DNA of 64,000 bases, from NCBI RefSeq assembly GCF_017592555.1, contig NZ_JAGFNS010000009.1, positions 1-64,000 on the forward strand. Direction: 5' to 3'. Below are positions 27,665-36,069 of this stretch, piece by piece. Made by a program: the position numbers and the translations under genes. Numbering within the stretch: the first letter of the stretch is position 1; each line of letters begins with the position of its first letter. Below the pieces are notes generated by a model. The model was not told where the DNA came from, did no database searches, and saw only the letters and a program-made list of their open reading frames with translations. Origin of the DNA: Actinoplanes flavus. Its GTDB lineage: Bacteria > Actinomycetota > Actinomycetes > Mycobacteriales > Micromonosporaceae.

Positions 27665-30633
27665 TCAACGATCGCCTCCGGGGCCAGGGCGAACAGGTCG
27701 CGCAGGTCCTGGGTGGAGAGCGAACTCAGCCACCCCTCGCCGGCCCCCACCACGCGTTCGGCCAGGACTCCCTTGTCGGCCAGCACACGGTCGATCCGTT
27801 CCTCCAGGGTGCCGAGGCAGACCAGCGTGTGCACGTGGACGTCACGCCGCTGGCCGATCCGGAAGGCGCGGTCGGACGCCTGGGTCTCGGTCGCCGGGTT
27901 CCACCAGCGGTCCACATGCACCACGTGGTTGGCGGCGGTCAGGTTGAGCCCGGTGCCGCCCGCCTTCAGCGACAGCACGAACATTCCCGGCCGGTCGGCC
28001 CGCTGGAACTCGGCGACCATCGCGTCGCGGGCGCCGCGTGGCGTGCCGCCGTGCAGGTAGCGCACCGGCACTCCGAACCGGGCCGCCAGGTGTGGGGTGA
28101 GCATCGCCCCGAACCGGGCGAACTGGGTGAAGCACAGCAGGCTCTCGCCGGCGCCGAGCGCGTGGTCGACGATCTCCTCCAGCCGGTCGACCTTGCCGGA
28201 GCGGCCGGCCAGCGGCGAATTGTCCTTGAGCAGCAGCGCCGGGTGCACACACGCCTGCTTGAGTTTGGTCATGGCGGCCAGCACCAGGCCCTTGCGCCAC
28301 TTCTCGCCCGGTTCGGCGAGCCGCTCCAGCAGGTCGTCGAGGACCGCGCGGTAGAGGCTGACCTGCTCGGTGGTCATGCCGCAGAGGTGCCGGACGTGCC
28401 GTTTGGCGGGCAGCTCGGCGGCGATGCCGTGGTCGGCCTTGGTCCGCCGGAGCAGGAACGGCCGGGTGGCCTGGCGCAGGCGGGCCGCGGCGTCCTCGTC
28501 GGCGTAGCGTTCGATGGGGACCGCGAACCGGGCCCGGAACGTGTGTGCCGACGCCAGCAGGCCCGGGTTGGCGAAGTCGAGGATCGACCAGAGCTCGGCC
28601 AGCCGGTTCTCCACCGGGGTGCCGGTCAGCGCGATCCGGTTGCGGGCCGGGAACCGGCGGACCGCCCTGGCCGTGGCTCCGCCGCTGTTCTTGATGTGCT
28701 GCGCCTCGTCGAGCACCACCCGGTCCCACGAGACGGCGGCCAGCGCGTCGGCGTCGCGGACGGCTGTCGCATAGGTGGTGAGCACGATGTCGGCCCCGGC
28801 GGCCAGGACGGCCGGCTCCTCCCGGTCGGCGCCGTGCAGCACCCGCACCCGCAGGCCGGGCGCGAACCGGGCCGCCTCGCGCTGCCAGTTGCCCAGCACC
28901 GACAGCGGGCAGATCAGCAGGGCCGGCCCCTCCCGGTGGTGCAGCAGCAGCGCCAGCAACTGCACGGTCTTGCCGAGGCCCATGTCGTCGGCCAGGCAGG
29001 CGCCCAACCCCAGCGAGTCGAGGAAGGCCAGCCAAGAGAAGCCGCGAACCTGGTACGGCCGGAGTGTCCCCACCAGACCATCCGGCGGATCGAGCACCTC
29101 GAGCCGCTGGTCGAGCCGGCCGGTGAGCAGGTCGGCCAGCCAGCCCTCGCCGCGCGCGTCGGTCACCGGCAGCGGCAGCTCCTCGGGCGGCAGCAGGCGC
29201 ATCACCCGCAGCGCGTCGCCTGCGGTCATCCGCCCGCCGCCCCGTTTCAGGAACGCCAGCCCGGCGGCCAGCCGCTCCGGGTCCAGGAAGACCCACCGGC
29301 CGCGGAGCCGGACCAGCGGCACCTTCGCCTTCGCCAGGTCGGCCAGGTCGTCCTCGGTGAGGGTGCGGCCGCCGAGCGCCAGGCCCCAGCGGTAGTCGAC
29401 CAGCTCCCGCAGCCCGACCGCACGGTCGCGCAGCACCTGCGAGACCGGGTCGCGGCCGCGCACCTCCAGGGACAGCCCGAGGGCCGGCCGGCGGCGCCAC
29501 CAGGCGGGCAGGAGAATGCCGTAACCCGCCTCCTCCAGCACCGCGGCGTGGCTCAGGAAGCGGTGGGCGCCCTCGGTGTCGAGCAGCATCTCGCCCGGAT
29601 GGACGCCGCGCAGCGCCTCGGCCAGGTCGGGGTAGAGCCGGGCGGCGCGGCCCAGGCCGGCGAGCAGCCGCTCCTGCGGGTGCCCGGTCCAGCGGCGCAG
29701 GGGAGCCGACCGGTCCCGCCAGACCTGGGCGGCCGGGACCAGCACGCTCGGCTCGTCGACCGCCTGGAGCAGGAACTCGAGACGCCAGGTGTCTTCCGGC
29801 AAGGGGACCTCGTCGGGCATCACCGGCTCGTGCTCGCGGGGATCGCTCAACCGGAAGCAGACCCGCACCTCGGCGCCGCGCGCGGCCTGCTCGAACCAGG
29901 CGCCGAGGCGACCGGCCAGCTCGTCGGCGAGCGCCGGGGTGGCGTCGAACTCCGGCTCCCCGGTCAGCGCGGCGAGCCACCCGTAGTCGGCGAGGGTGAC
30001 CCCGGCCTCGGCCAGCCTGGTCCGCACGAGCCCGTCCACCAGCCGCTCCAGCGCCGCGGTGAAGGGGTCGCCGCCGGTCTCCGGGTGCTCGGCACGGCAG
30101 GCCGGTGGCATCCGGTCGAGCAGCGCGGAGCGGCGGACCGCGTCGGCGCCGGACAGCACCGGCTGCCAGCGGGCCGAGGGACGGGGGCCCTCGATCCGGA
30201 CGACCGGCAGCACCCGCCCCCGCCGGACCAGGCTCGCCGCGAACCCGCACAGCTCGACCAGCCACTGCGCCGAGGGCGCGGCCCGGCCCTCGAACTCGGC
30301 CACCAGATCGACGTCGACGAACGGCACCACCGCCAGCGGCACCCGCCACCGCCGGGGCCGCGGCGTGCCCCGGCGCGGTGGCAGCCCGAGATGTGGCGAG
30401 GCCAGCGGCCCGGCTCCGGTGGAGGGCAGCACCACCGTGGCGGTGCCGCCGTCGCCGGCCGGCAGCCCCGCGGACGGCACCGCGAACGGGTGCTCCGGCG
30501 CCGCCCCGCGCCCGGCGGCGCCGTGGCCCGCGGCCGCGGCGTCCTCACCCCAGAGGGCCAGCGTCCCATCCGGCCGGAGCAGCCCGTGCAGGACCCGAAC
30601 CCCGGCCGCGCCCGCGCGGACCACCTCGCTCAT
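27661..30633 (-). CDS. SNF2-family DEAD/DEAH-box ATPase (helicase-like)
   Basis: The protein is about 990 residues. The N-terminal half is the family-specific region seen in bacterial SNF2 proteins. The ATPase core follows: Walker A in DDMGLGKTVQ, DEAQHIKN as the Walker B/DEAH-type motif, LTGTPVENRL, and in the second lobe CFTQFARF, LSLKAGGTGLNL, VDRWWNPATETQASDRAFRIGQ-type motifs. Such proteins translocate on double-stranded DNA and remodel protein-DNA complexes; the bacterial role is poorly known. The ATG at 30633 is favoured over 30663 because TAGAGT, a likely -10, lies seven bases upstream of it. The SWIM partner follows after a 129-base repeat spacer. Confidence 0.93.
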   Translation of the reverse strand: MSEVVRAGAAGVRVLHGLLRPDGTLALWGEDAAAAGHGAAGRGAAPEHPFAVPSAGLPAGDGGTATVVLPSTGAGPLASPHLGLPPRRGTPRPRRWRVPLAVVPFVDVDLVAEFEGRAAPSAQWLVELCGFAASLVRRGRVLPVVRIEGPRPSARWQPVLSGADAVRRSALLDRMPPACRAEHPETGGDPFTAALERLVDGLVRTRLAEAGVTLADYGWLAALTGEPEFDATPALADELAGRLGAWFEQAARGAEVRVCFRLSDPREHEPVMPDEVPLPEDTWRLEFLLQAVDEPSVLVPAAQVWRDRSAPLRRWTGHPQERLLAGLGRAARLYPDLAEALRGVHPGEMLLDTEGAHRFLSHAAVLEEAGYGILLPAWWRRRPALGLSLEVRGRDPVSQVLRDRAVGLRELVDYRWGLALGGRTLTEDDLADLAKAKVPLVRLRGRWVFLDPERLAAGLAFLKRGGGRMTAGDALRVMRLLPPEELPLPVTDARGEGWLADLLTGRLDQRLEVLDPPDGLVGTLRPYQVRGFSWLAFLDSLGLGACLADDMGLGKTVQLLALLLHHREGPALLICPLSVLGNWQREAARFAPGLRVRVLHGADREEPAVLAAGADIVLTTYATAVRDADALAAVSWDRVVLDEAQHIKNSGGATARAVRRFPARNRIALTGTPVENRLAELWSILDFANPGLLASAHTFRARFAVPIERYADEDAAARLRQATRPFLLRRTKADHGIAAELPAKRHVRHLCGMTTEQVSLYRAVLDDLLERLAEPGEKWRKGLVLAAMTKLKQACVHPALLLKDNSPLAGRSGKVDRLEEIVDHALGAGESLLCFTQFARFGAMLTPHLAARFGVPVRYLHGGTPRGARDAMVAEFQRADRPGMFVLSLKAGGTGLNLTAANHVVHVDRWWNPATETQASDRAFRIGQRRDVHVHTLVCLGTLEERIDRVLADKGVLAERVVGAGEGWLSSLSTQDLRDLFALAPEAIVD

Positions 30634-30640
30634 GCCGCCG

Positions 30641-30646
30641 ACTCTA
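30641..30646 (-). promoter_or_regulatory. Candidate -10 of a leaderless SNF2 transcript
   Basis: On the minus strand TAGAGT is followed by seven bases and the ATG at 30633. The same hexamer at the same distance precedes the DUF5990 gene. Confidence 0.5.
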
Positions 30647-30708
30647 GGCCGCCCCTCTGACATTTCCGGGCCCCGGAGACGCCCCCGGCCCGCCCGGCGT
30701 AACCAGCG

Positions 30709-30940
30709 TCACTCCACGGTCCAGGCGATGTCCGGTGGGCGCACGCGGGCGCAGAGCAAGCCACCCTCACTCCACGGTCCAGGCGATGTCCGGTGGGCGC
30801 ACGCGAGCCCAGAGCAAGCCACCCTCACTCCACGGTCCAGGCGATGTCCGGTGGGCGCACGCGAGCCCAGAGCAAGCCACCCTCACTCCACGGCCCAGAC
30901 GATGTCCGGTGGGCGCACGCGAGCGCAGAGCGGGCCGCCG
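30709..30940. repeat. 58-base tandem repeat made from the end of the DUF5990 gene
   Basis: Units start at 30709, 30767, 30825 and 30883 with TCACTCCACGG. The copy at 30883-30940 is the real 3' end of the DUF5990 gene, stop codon included. The other three lie downstream of it, resemble each other more than the gene copy, and each contains the stop and the codons for VRPPDI(A/V)W(T/A)VE. Confidence 0.93.
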
Positions 30941-31329
30941 TCACGACCGGTCAGGCCCAGGCGCCCGACCAGGACCCGGTCCCCGGAGAGCGCGGCGCGC
31001 AGCAGGTCGCCGGGGATGTCGCCGAACATCAGCTTCGCCCGGCGGAACACGGCGAACGAACCGTCCCCGGTGGCGCCCCAGCTCAGGTAGAGGAAGCGGG
31101 CGCCCGGCCGGCCGTGCACCCACGGCCCGCCCACGTCGACGAGGCCCTCGTCCTTCTCGCGGACGTCCACGTCCAGCTCCCAGACGGCACGGTCGGCGTG
31201 CACCGGCACCCGGTCCACGACTTCCTGACGCCGCTGCACTCCGACCTCCACGCCGCCGAGCCGCAGCGCCTCGGCCTGCGGGGCGCCGGAGCGCCCGGGC
31301 AGTTCGTCGCCCTCGATCCGCATCCGCAT
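30883..31329 (-). CDS. DUF5990 family protein
   Basis: The 148-residue protein matches my recollection of DUF5990: MRIEGDELPGR at the start, VGVQRRQEVVDRVP, AVWELDVDVRE, GPWVHGRPGARFLYLSWG, FRRAKLM. No function is known to me. The start at 31329 lies six bases after a TAGAGT hexamer, fitting a leaderless message. Its last 58 bases have been duplicated three times downstream, without change to the encoded product. The gene is divergent from the esterase at 31546. Confidence 0.8.
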   Translation of the reverse strand: MRMRIEGDELPGRSGAPQAEALRLGGVEVGVQRRQEVVDRVPVHADRAVWELDVDVREKDEGLVDVGGPWVHGRPGARFLYLSWGATGDGSFAVFRRAKLMFGDIPGDLLRAALSGDRVLVGRLGLTGRDGGPLCARVRPPDIVWAVE

Positions 31330-31335
31330 GCCCCG

Positions 31336-31341
31336 ACTCTA
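31336..31341 (-). promoter_or_regulatory. Candidate -10 of a leaderless DUF5990 transcript
   Basis: TAGAGT on the minus strand is separated from the ATG at 31329 by CGGGGC, six bases. Confidence 0.5.
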
Positions 31342-31533
31342 GGGCCGCCGCCGGCCCGGCCACCGATCTGAGCCCGGCGGGCGCGGCACCGGCGGGAGCG
31401 GGCAGCGACATCGCGGGGCGGGGCGGAACGGCCCTGATGGAAGGCCGACGGTGTAGCCCGTACCGGGAAGGGGTGTGATGGCGGGACCACCGATCACCGT
31501 GAGCAACGCCGAGCGGGTGACGTCACGCGGCGC

Positions 31534-31539
31534 TAGTGT
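31534..31539 (+). promoter_or_regulatory. Candidate -10 of a leaderless esterase transcript
   Basis: TAGTGT is followed by GCCTTC and then the ATG at 31546. A GTGACGTCAC palindrome lies at 31517-31526, just upstream, and could be an operator. Confidence 0.45.
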
Positions 31540-31545
31540 GCCTTC

Positions 31546-32508
31546 ATGGAGGGTGCCGGCGGGGCGTGGTGTGACGGCGCCCTGCTGCGATTCCGCTACC
31601 GCGACCCGCGGCGGCTACTGGCGGGGGTGCGGGTGCTCTCCTCGGCGTTCCGCGCCGATCTGGCCTATCGGCCCGAGCTGAAGACCTGGGAGCTGTGCCG
31701 GGAGCGGCCACCACTGTGGCGGCTGGAGTACCGGCTGGAGCTGATCCACGCGGACGGCACCCGCAGCGAGGAGGGGCCGCTGGAGCTGCGCTGTCCCGGC
31801 TACGCCGAGCCGGGGTGGCTGACCGCTCCCGGGCGGCCGGGGGTGTGGCGGCGGTTGCGGCTTCCGGTTCTGGGTGCGGCGCGGGTGTGGTCGCCGGAGC
31901 GGGCGGCCGGGCGGGTGCTGGTGGCGCACGACGGCGCCGACTACCACCGGCAGGGTGGGCTGGGCCGGTTCGCGGCGGCCTCGGCCGTGCCGTTTCACCT
32001 GGTGCTGCTGCCGGTGCGGCGGCGGGAGGAGTGGTTTTCCGCCGATCCCGGCTATGCCGCGCTGCTCGGTCGCCGGGTGCTGCCGCGGATCCGGGGCGCG
32101 CTGGCGGCCGGCCCGGTGATCGGCGCCGGGGTGAGTCTCGGCGCGCTGTCCATGCTGCACGCACAGCGCGCGCATCCGGACGGTTTCGCGGGCCTGTTCC
32201 TGCAGTCGGGCAGCTATTTCCAGCCGCGGCACGACCGGCAGGAGTCCGGTTTCCCGGGGTGGCGGCGGATCGTCCGGTTCACCGGCCGGATGCGTGCCGC
32301 GACGAGCGGCCCGGCCGTTCCCGTGACGCTGACCTGCGGCGCCGCCGAGGAGAATCTGGCGAACAACCAGGACATGGCGGATTTCTTGCGGAAACAGGGG
32401 TATCCCGTGGCCTTCGCGGAGAATCCGGACGCGCACACGTGGACCGGCTGGCGGGACGCTCTGCACCCACACCTGACCGACCTCCTGCGACGGGTGTGGC
32501 CGGACTGA
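31546..32508 (+). CDS. Esterase-family alpha/beta hydrolase (enterochelin-esterase-like)
   Basis: The 320-residue protein combines an N-terminal beta region (about residues 1-110) with a PF00756-type esterase domain. The nucleophile elbow is GAGVSLGALSML (Ser near residue 197), and the C-terminal DAHTWTGWRDAL carries the likely catalytic His. Members include enterochelin esterases and mycolyltransferases; the substrate here is unknown. No signal peptide is seen, so it acts in the cytosol or is exported by an unseen route. It ends 22 bases before the ATP-grasp-like gene and is probably cotranscribed with it. Confidence 0.82.
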   Translation: MEGAGGAWCDGALLRFRYRDPRRLLAGVRVLSSAFRADLAYRPELKTWELCRERPPLWRLEYRLELIHADGTRSEEGPLELRCPGYAEPGWLTAPGRPGVWRRLRLPVLGAARVWSPERAAGRVLVAHDGADYHRQGGLGRFAAASAVPFHLVLLPVRRREEWFSADPGYAALLGRRVLPRIRGALAAGPVIGAGVSLGALSMLHAQRAHPDGFAGLFLQSGSYFQPRHDRQESGFPGWRRIVRFTGRMRAATSGPAVPVTLTCGAAEENLANNQDMADFLRKQGYPVAFAENPDAHTWTGWRDALHPHLTDLLRRVWPD

Positions 32509-32530
32509 CTCGAGAAGAAGGGGAGACGAC

Positions 32531-33769
32531 GTGGCCGACGTCGAGCACACCATCGGAATGCTGCTGGGCACCGAGGACGACTGGCCACGCGCCTACGAGT
32601 CGCTGATGCGCCGGCTCGGCCTGGTCACCGCGGCGGACGGGCGCACCCACCGGGCCCGGCCGGTCCGCGTCACGATCGAGCCGTTCAACCTGCGCGACAA
32701 ACCACGGCACGACCTGGTCATCGACCGTCTGGCGTACTGGTACTACCACCCCCGGGAGTGGCTCAAGAAGATCGCGCTGATGGACGACGTCTACCTGTTG
32801 AACAGCCCGTTCACCTTCCAGTCGATGGAGAAGCACGCCGCCTACTGCGCCATGATGCGGCTCGGGCTGAAGGTGCCGGAGACGGTTCTGGTGCCGTACA
32901 AGAATCCGCTGGAGAACTCGCGGTGGGCCTACACGGCGGCCCGCTACAACCAGCCGTTCGACCTGGAGGCGACGGCGGCCGGAATCGGTTACCCGCTGTG
33001 GATGAAGCCGTACGACGGGGGCGCCTGGGTCGGGGTGTCCAAGATCCGGGATCAGGAGGAGTTGCACTCGGCGTACGACGCGTCCGGCGAGCGGCTCATG
33101 CACCTGCAGGCCTCGGTGGAGGGTTACGACGTCTTCGCCCGGAGCCTGAGCATCGGCCCGGAGACGATGGTGATGAGGTTCCACCCGGAGCAGCCGATGC
33201 ACGCCCGCTACCAGGTGGACCACGACTTCCTGTCGGCGGGCGCCGGCGACGAGGTGGTGACGATCTCCCGGCTGATCAACGCGTTCTTCCGGTGGGAGTT
33301 CAACAGTTGCGAGTCGCTGGTGCGCGGCGGCGACGTGCACCCGATCGACTACGCCAACGCCTGCCCGGACGTGTCGCTGACCTCGCTGCACTACTACTTC
33401 CCGTGGGCGATGACGGCGCTGGTGCGGTGGACGGTCTACTGCGTGGTGACCGGCCGGCGGCCGCGGATCGACATGAACACGGCCGACTACTTCGCGATCG
33501 CGGACGATCCGGACCGGACATACCACGAAAAACTGGAAGCTTATCGGAAGCTTGCCGATGACTACTTCGAAACCGAGAAATATCGGGAGTTCTGCGGCAA
33601 GCATCTCAGCACCATCGACGACATCGTGTACGACTGGGTCGACTCGGAGGAATTCCGGTCGCTGCTGCGGGAGACCGTCCGCGCCATGTACCCGGTGCAC
33701 GAGCACGAGAAGTTCCTGGCGCACTTCGGCGGGCTGATCGACGCCTGGCTCCGTGACCAGGGGCGTTGA
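32531..33769 (+). CDS. ATP-grasp-like protein
   Basis: A GTG start with an AAGAAGGGGAG site gives 412 residues. The order of motifs resembles an ATP-grasp enzyme: a pre-ATP-grasp domain (DDVYLLNSPFTFQSMEKHAAY), a nucleotide-binding block (GYPLWMKPYDGGAWVGVSKI, with the conserved Lys), and acidic metal-binding strands later (RWEFNSCESLV, HPIDYANACPD). ATP-grasp enzymes ligate carboxylates to amines or thiols by acyl-phosphate chemistry. The particular reaction is unknown. The tight pairing with the upstream esterase suggests a shared pathway. The family call is from motif layout, so moderately sure. Confidence 0.68.
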   Translation: MADVEHTIGMLLGTEDDWPRAYESLMRRLGLVTAADGRTHRARPVRVTIEPFNLRDKPRHDLVIDRLAYWYYHPREWLKKIALMDDVYLLNSPFTFQSMEKHAAYCAMMRLGLKVPETVLVPYKNPLENSRWAYTAARYNQPFDLEATAAGIGYPLWMKPYDGGAWVGVSKIRDQEELHSAYDASGERLMHLQASVEGYDVFARSLSIGPETMVMRFHPEQPMHARYQVDHDFLSAGAGDEVVTISRLINAFFRWEFNSCESLVRGGDVHPIDYANACPDVSLTSLHYYFPWAMTALVRWTVYCVVTGRRPRIDMNTADYFAIADDPDRTYHEKLEAYRKLADDYFETEKYREFCGKHLSTIDDIVYDWVDSEEFRSLLRETVRAMYPVHEHEKFLAHFGGLIDAWLRDQGR

Positions 33770-33795
33770 CGCGTAACACGGACGCAACCAATATG
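33766..33795 (+). promoter_or_regulatory. Candidate promoter of the GH9 cellulase gene
   Basis: TTGACG (33766-33771) overlaps the stop of the ATP-grasp gene. AATATG (33790-33795) follows at 18 bases and ends five bases before the ATG at 33801, so transcription would start at or very near the start codon. Confidence 0.45.
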
Positions 33796-33800
33796 TGTCC

Positions 33801-36011
33801 ATGCCTCTATGGGAGCGCTCCCTAAAAATTGCCACAGTCACCGCACTGATCATCGCCGGGGCCGCGGCGCCGGCCCACGCCGAAGAAGTCGAACAGGTCG
33901 TCAACGGCGGTTTCGACAACGGCGCCGACCCGTTCTGGGCCAACGGCGGCATGACCATCGAGCTGGTCGACGGCCGGGCCTGCGTGAACGTCCCGGGCGG
34001 CACCACCAACCGCTGGGACGCCGCGATCGGGCAGAACGACATCGATCTGGTCGCCGGGGAGACGTACCGGTTCAGCTTCGACGCGTCCGGCGACGCCGCC
34101 GGCCACGTGGTCCGGGCCATCACCGGCCTGTCGGTCAGCCCCTACGACACCTACTTCGAGCAGTCACCGGTTCTCGGCGGTCTCACCCACTACGAGTACA
34201 CGTTCACCGCGAGCACCAGCACCGCGCAGGGCCAGGTCGCCTTCCAGGTCGGCGGCAGCCCGGACCCGTGGCGGTTCTGTGTGGACGACGTCTCGCTGGT
34301 CGGCGGCGTGCCGCCGGAGGTCTACGAGCCGGACACCGGGCCGCGCGTGCGGGTCAACCAGGTCGCCTACCTGCCGGACGGCCCGAAGGGCGCCACCCTG
34401 GTCACGTCGTCGACGACCGCCCTGCCCTGGGAGCTGCGCAGCGGCGCCGGCACGGTGGTCAAGCGGGGGACGACGACCCCGCGCGGCGTCGACGCCTCCT
34501 CCGGGCAGAACGTCCACACCATCGACTTCAGCGGCTATCGCCGCCAGGCCACCGGGCTCACCCTCACTGCCGACGGCGAGACCTCGCGACCCTTCGACAT
34601 CACACCCGGGGAGTACGACCAGCTGCGCACCGACGCGCTCAAGTTCTACTACACCCAGCGCTCGGGCATCGAGATCCGTGACGACCTGCGACCGGGGTAC
34701 GCCCGCCCGGCCGGTCACGTCGACGTCGCCCCGAACCGCGGTGACGGCGCGGTGCCCTGCCAGCCCGGCGTCTGCGACTACACGCTGGACGTGCGCGGCG
34801 GCTGGTACGACGCCGGCGACCACGGCAAGTACGTCGTCAACGGCGGCATCTCGGTCTGGGAGCTGCTCGCGGAGTACGAGCACAACAGGGGCTCCCGGAA
34901 GGTGAACCTGAGCATCCCGGAGAGCGCGAACCGCGTCCCGGACCTGCTCGACGAGGCCCGCTGGGAGCTGGAGTTCCTGCTCAGCATGCAGGTCCCGGCC
35001 GGAAAGCCGAACGCCGGCCTGGTCCACCACAAGATCCACGACCAGGCGTGGACCGGCCTGCCGCTGCTGCCGCACCTCGACCCGCAGCCCCGTGAGCTGC
35101 ACCCGGTCTCCACCGCGGCGACCCTGAACGTGGCCGCCACCGCCGCCCAGGCGGCCCGCCTCTACAAGCCGTTCGACCCGGCCTTCGCGGCCCGTGCGCT
35201 CGCCGCCGCGCGCACCGCCTACGACGCCGCCAAGGCGAATCCCGCCCTGTACGCCCCGGTCTCCGACGGCACCGGCGGCGGCCCCTACAACGACGACAAG
35301 GTGACCGACGAGTTCTACTGGGCGGCCGCCGAGCTGTACCTGACCACCGGCGAGAAGAAGTACGCGTCCGACGTCCTGGCGTCGCCGGAGCACACCGCCG
35401 ACGTGTTCGGCCCGGTGGCGTTCGACTGGGCGGTCACCGCGGCCGCCGCGAAGATGGATCTCGCCCTCATCCCGAACCGGCTGCCCGGCCTGTCCGCGGT
35501 GAAGGCCCAGGTCGTCAACGGCGCCGAGGAGTACCTGGCGGTCCAGCGGCAGCACCCGTACGGCGTCGGCTACGCGCCCACGAACAACGCCTGGGACTGG
35601 GGCTCCAGCAGCATCATCGCCAACAACCTGGTGGTGATCGCCGCGGCCCACCGGCTCACCGGCCGGGACCGGTACCGGGACGGGCTGCTGACCGGCCTGG
35701 ACTACCTGTTCGGCCGCAACGCCCTGAACATCTCCTACGTCACCGGCTACGGCGAGGTCAACGCGAGGAACCAGCACAGCCGCTGGTACGCCGCGCAGCT
35801 CGACCCGTCGCTGCCGCACCCGCCGGCCGGCACCCTGTCCGGCGGTCCCAACTCGTCGATCCAGGATCCGGTCGCGCAGAACCTGCTCAAGGGCTGCACC
35901 GGCCAGTTCTGCTACATCGACGACATCCAGTCCTGGTCCACCAACGAGCTCACCATCAACTGGAACGCGGCGCTCGCCCACCTGATCGGTTACGTCGCCG
36001 AAGACTGCTGA
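33801..36011 (+). CDS. Secreted GH9 endoglucanase with N-terminal CBM
   Basis: The 736-residue protein has a signal peptide ([20 protein letters not shown] ... PAHA), a CBM4/9-like beta-sandwich (about residues 30-175: [18 protein letters not shown]), a CelD_N-type Ig domain (about 185-275: [16 protein letters not shown]) and a GH9 catalytic domain (about 280-735). [17 protein letters not shown] near residue 333 carries the Asp pair used as base and nucleophile holder. The Glu of TNELTINWN near the C-terminus matches the catalytic acid. Family members cleave cellulose by inversion. The ATG at 33801 is preferred to a GTG six bases earlier. A CebR-like operator lies within codons 4-8. Confidence 0.93.
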   Translation: MPLWERSLKIATVTALIIAGAAAPAHAEEVEQVVNGGFDNGADPFWANGGMTIELVDGRACVNVPGGTTNRWDAAIGQNDIDLVAGETYRFSFDASGDAAGHVVRAITGLSVSPYDTYFEQSPVLGGLTHYEYTFTASTSTAQGQVAFQVGGSPDPWRFCVDDVSLVGGVPPEVYEPDTGPRVRVNQVAYLPDGPKGATLVTSSTTALPWELRSGAGTVVKRGTTTPRGVDASSGQNVHTIDFSGYRRQATGLTLTADGETSRPFDITPGEYDQLRTDALKFYYTQRSGIEIRDDLRPGYARPAGHVDVAPNRGDGAVPCQPGVCDYTLDVRGGWYDAGDHGKYVVNGGISVWELLAEYEHNRGSRKVNLSIPESANRVPDLLDEARWELEFLLSMQVPAGKPNAGLVHHKIHDQAWTGLPLLPHLDPQPRELHPVSTAATLNVAATAAQAARLYKPFDPAFAARALAAARTAYDAAKANPALYAPVSDGTGGGPYNDDKVTDEFYWAAAELYLTTGEKKYASDVLASPEHTADVFGPVAFDWAVTAAAAKMDLALIPNRLPGLSAVKAQVVNGAEEYLAVQRQHPYGVGYAPTNNAWDWGSSSIIANNLVVIAAAHRLTGRDRYRDGLLTGLDYLFGRNALNISYVTGYGEVNARNQHSRWYAAQLDPSLPHPPAGTLSGGPNSSIQDPVAQNLLKGCTGQFCYIDDIQSWSTNELTINWNAALAHLIGYVAEDC
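33810..33823. promoter_or_regulatory. CebR-type LacI-family operator inside the GH9 start
   Basis: TGGGAGCGCTCCCT differs by one base from TGGGAGCGCTCCCA, the well-known operator of the cellobiose/cellotriose-responsive repressor CebR in Streptomyces. It begins nine bases after the A of the start codon. A repressor bound here would block transcription until cello-oligosaccharides appear. Confidence 0.82.
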
Positions 36012-36023
36012 GTGCTCCGCTCG

Positions 36024-36065
36024 CCCTCCTCCCCTAGGCTCGAACCGGAACCTTCGGGAGGAGGG
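36024..36065 (+). other. Inverted repeat covering the P450 ribosome-binding site
   Basis: CCCTCCTCCC (36024-36033) is complementary over all ten bases to GGGAGGAGGG (36056-36065), which contains the ribosome-binding site of the P450 gene. The loop is 22 bases and holds TAGGCT, itself a possible -10, so the left arm may or may not be in the message. Confidence 0.45.
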
Positions 36066-36069
36066 CACC

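Noticed and set aside
25915..30660. A plus-strand open frame of about 1580 codons
   Set aside because: It is antisense to the SWIM and SNF2 genes. Its product is a Gln/Arg/Gly-rich string without domains, a common artefact of high-GC DNA, while the minus strand shows intact ATPase motifs.
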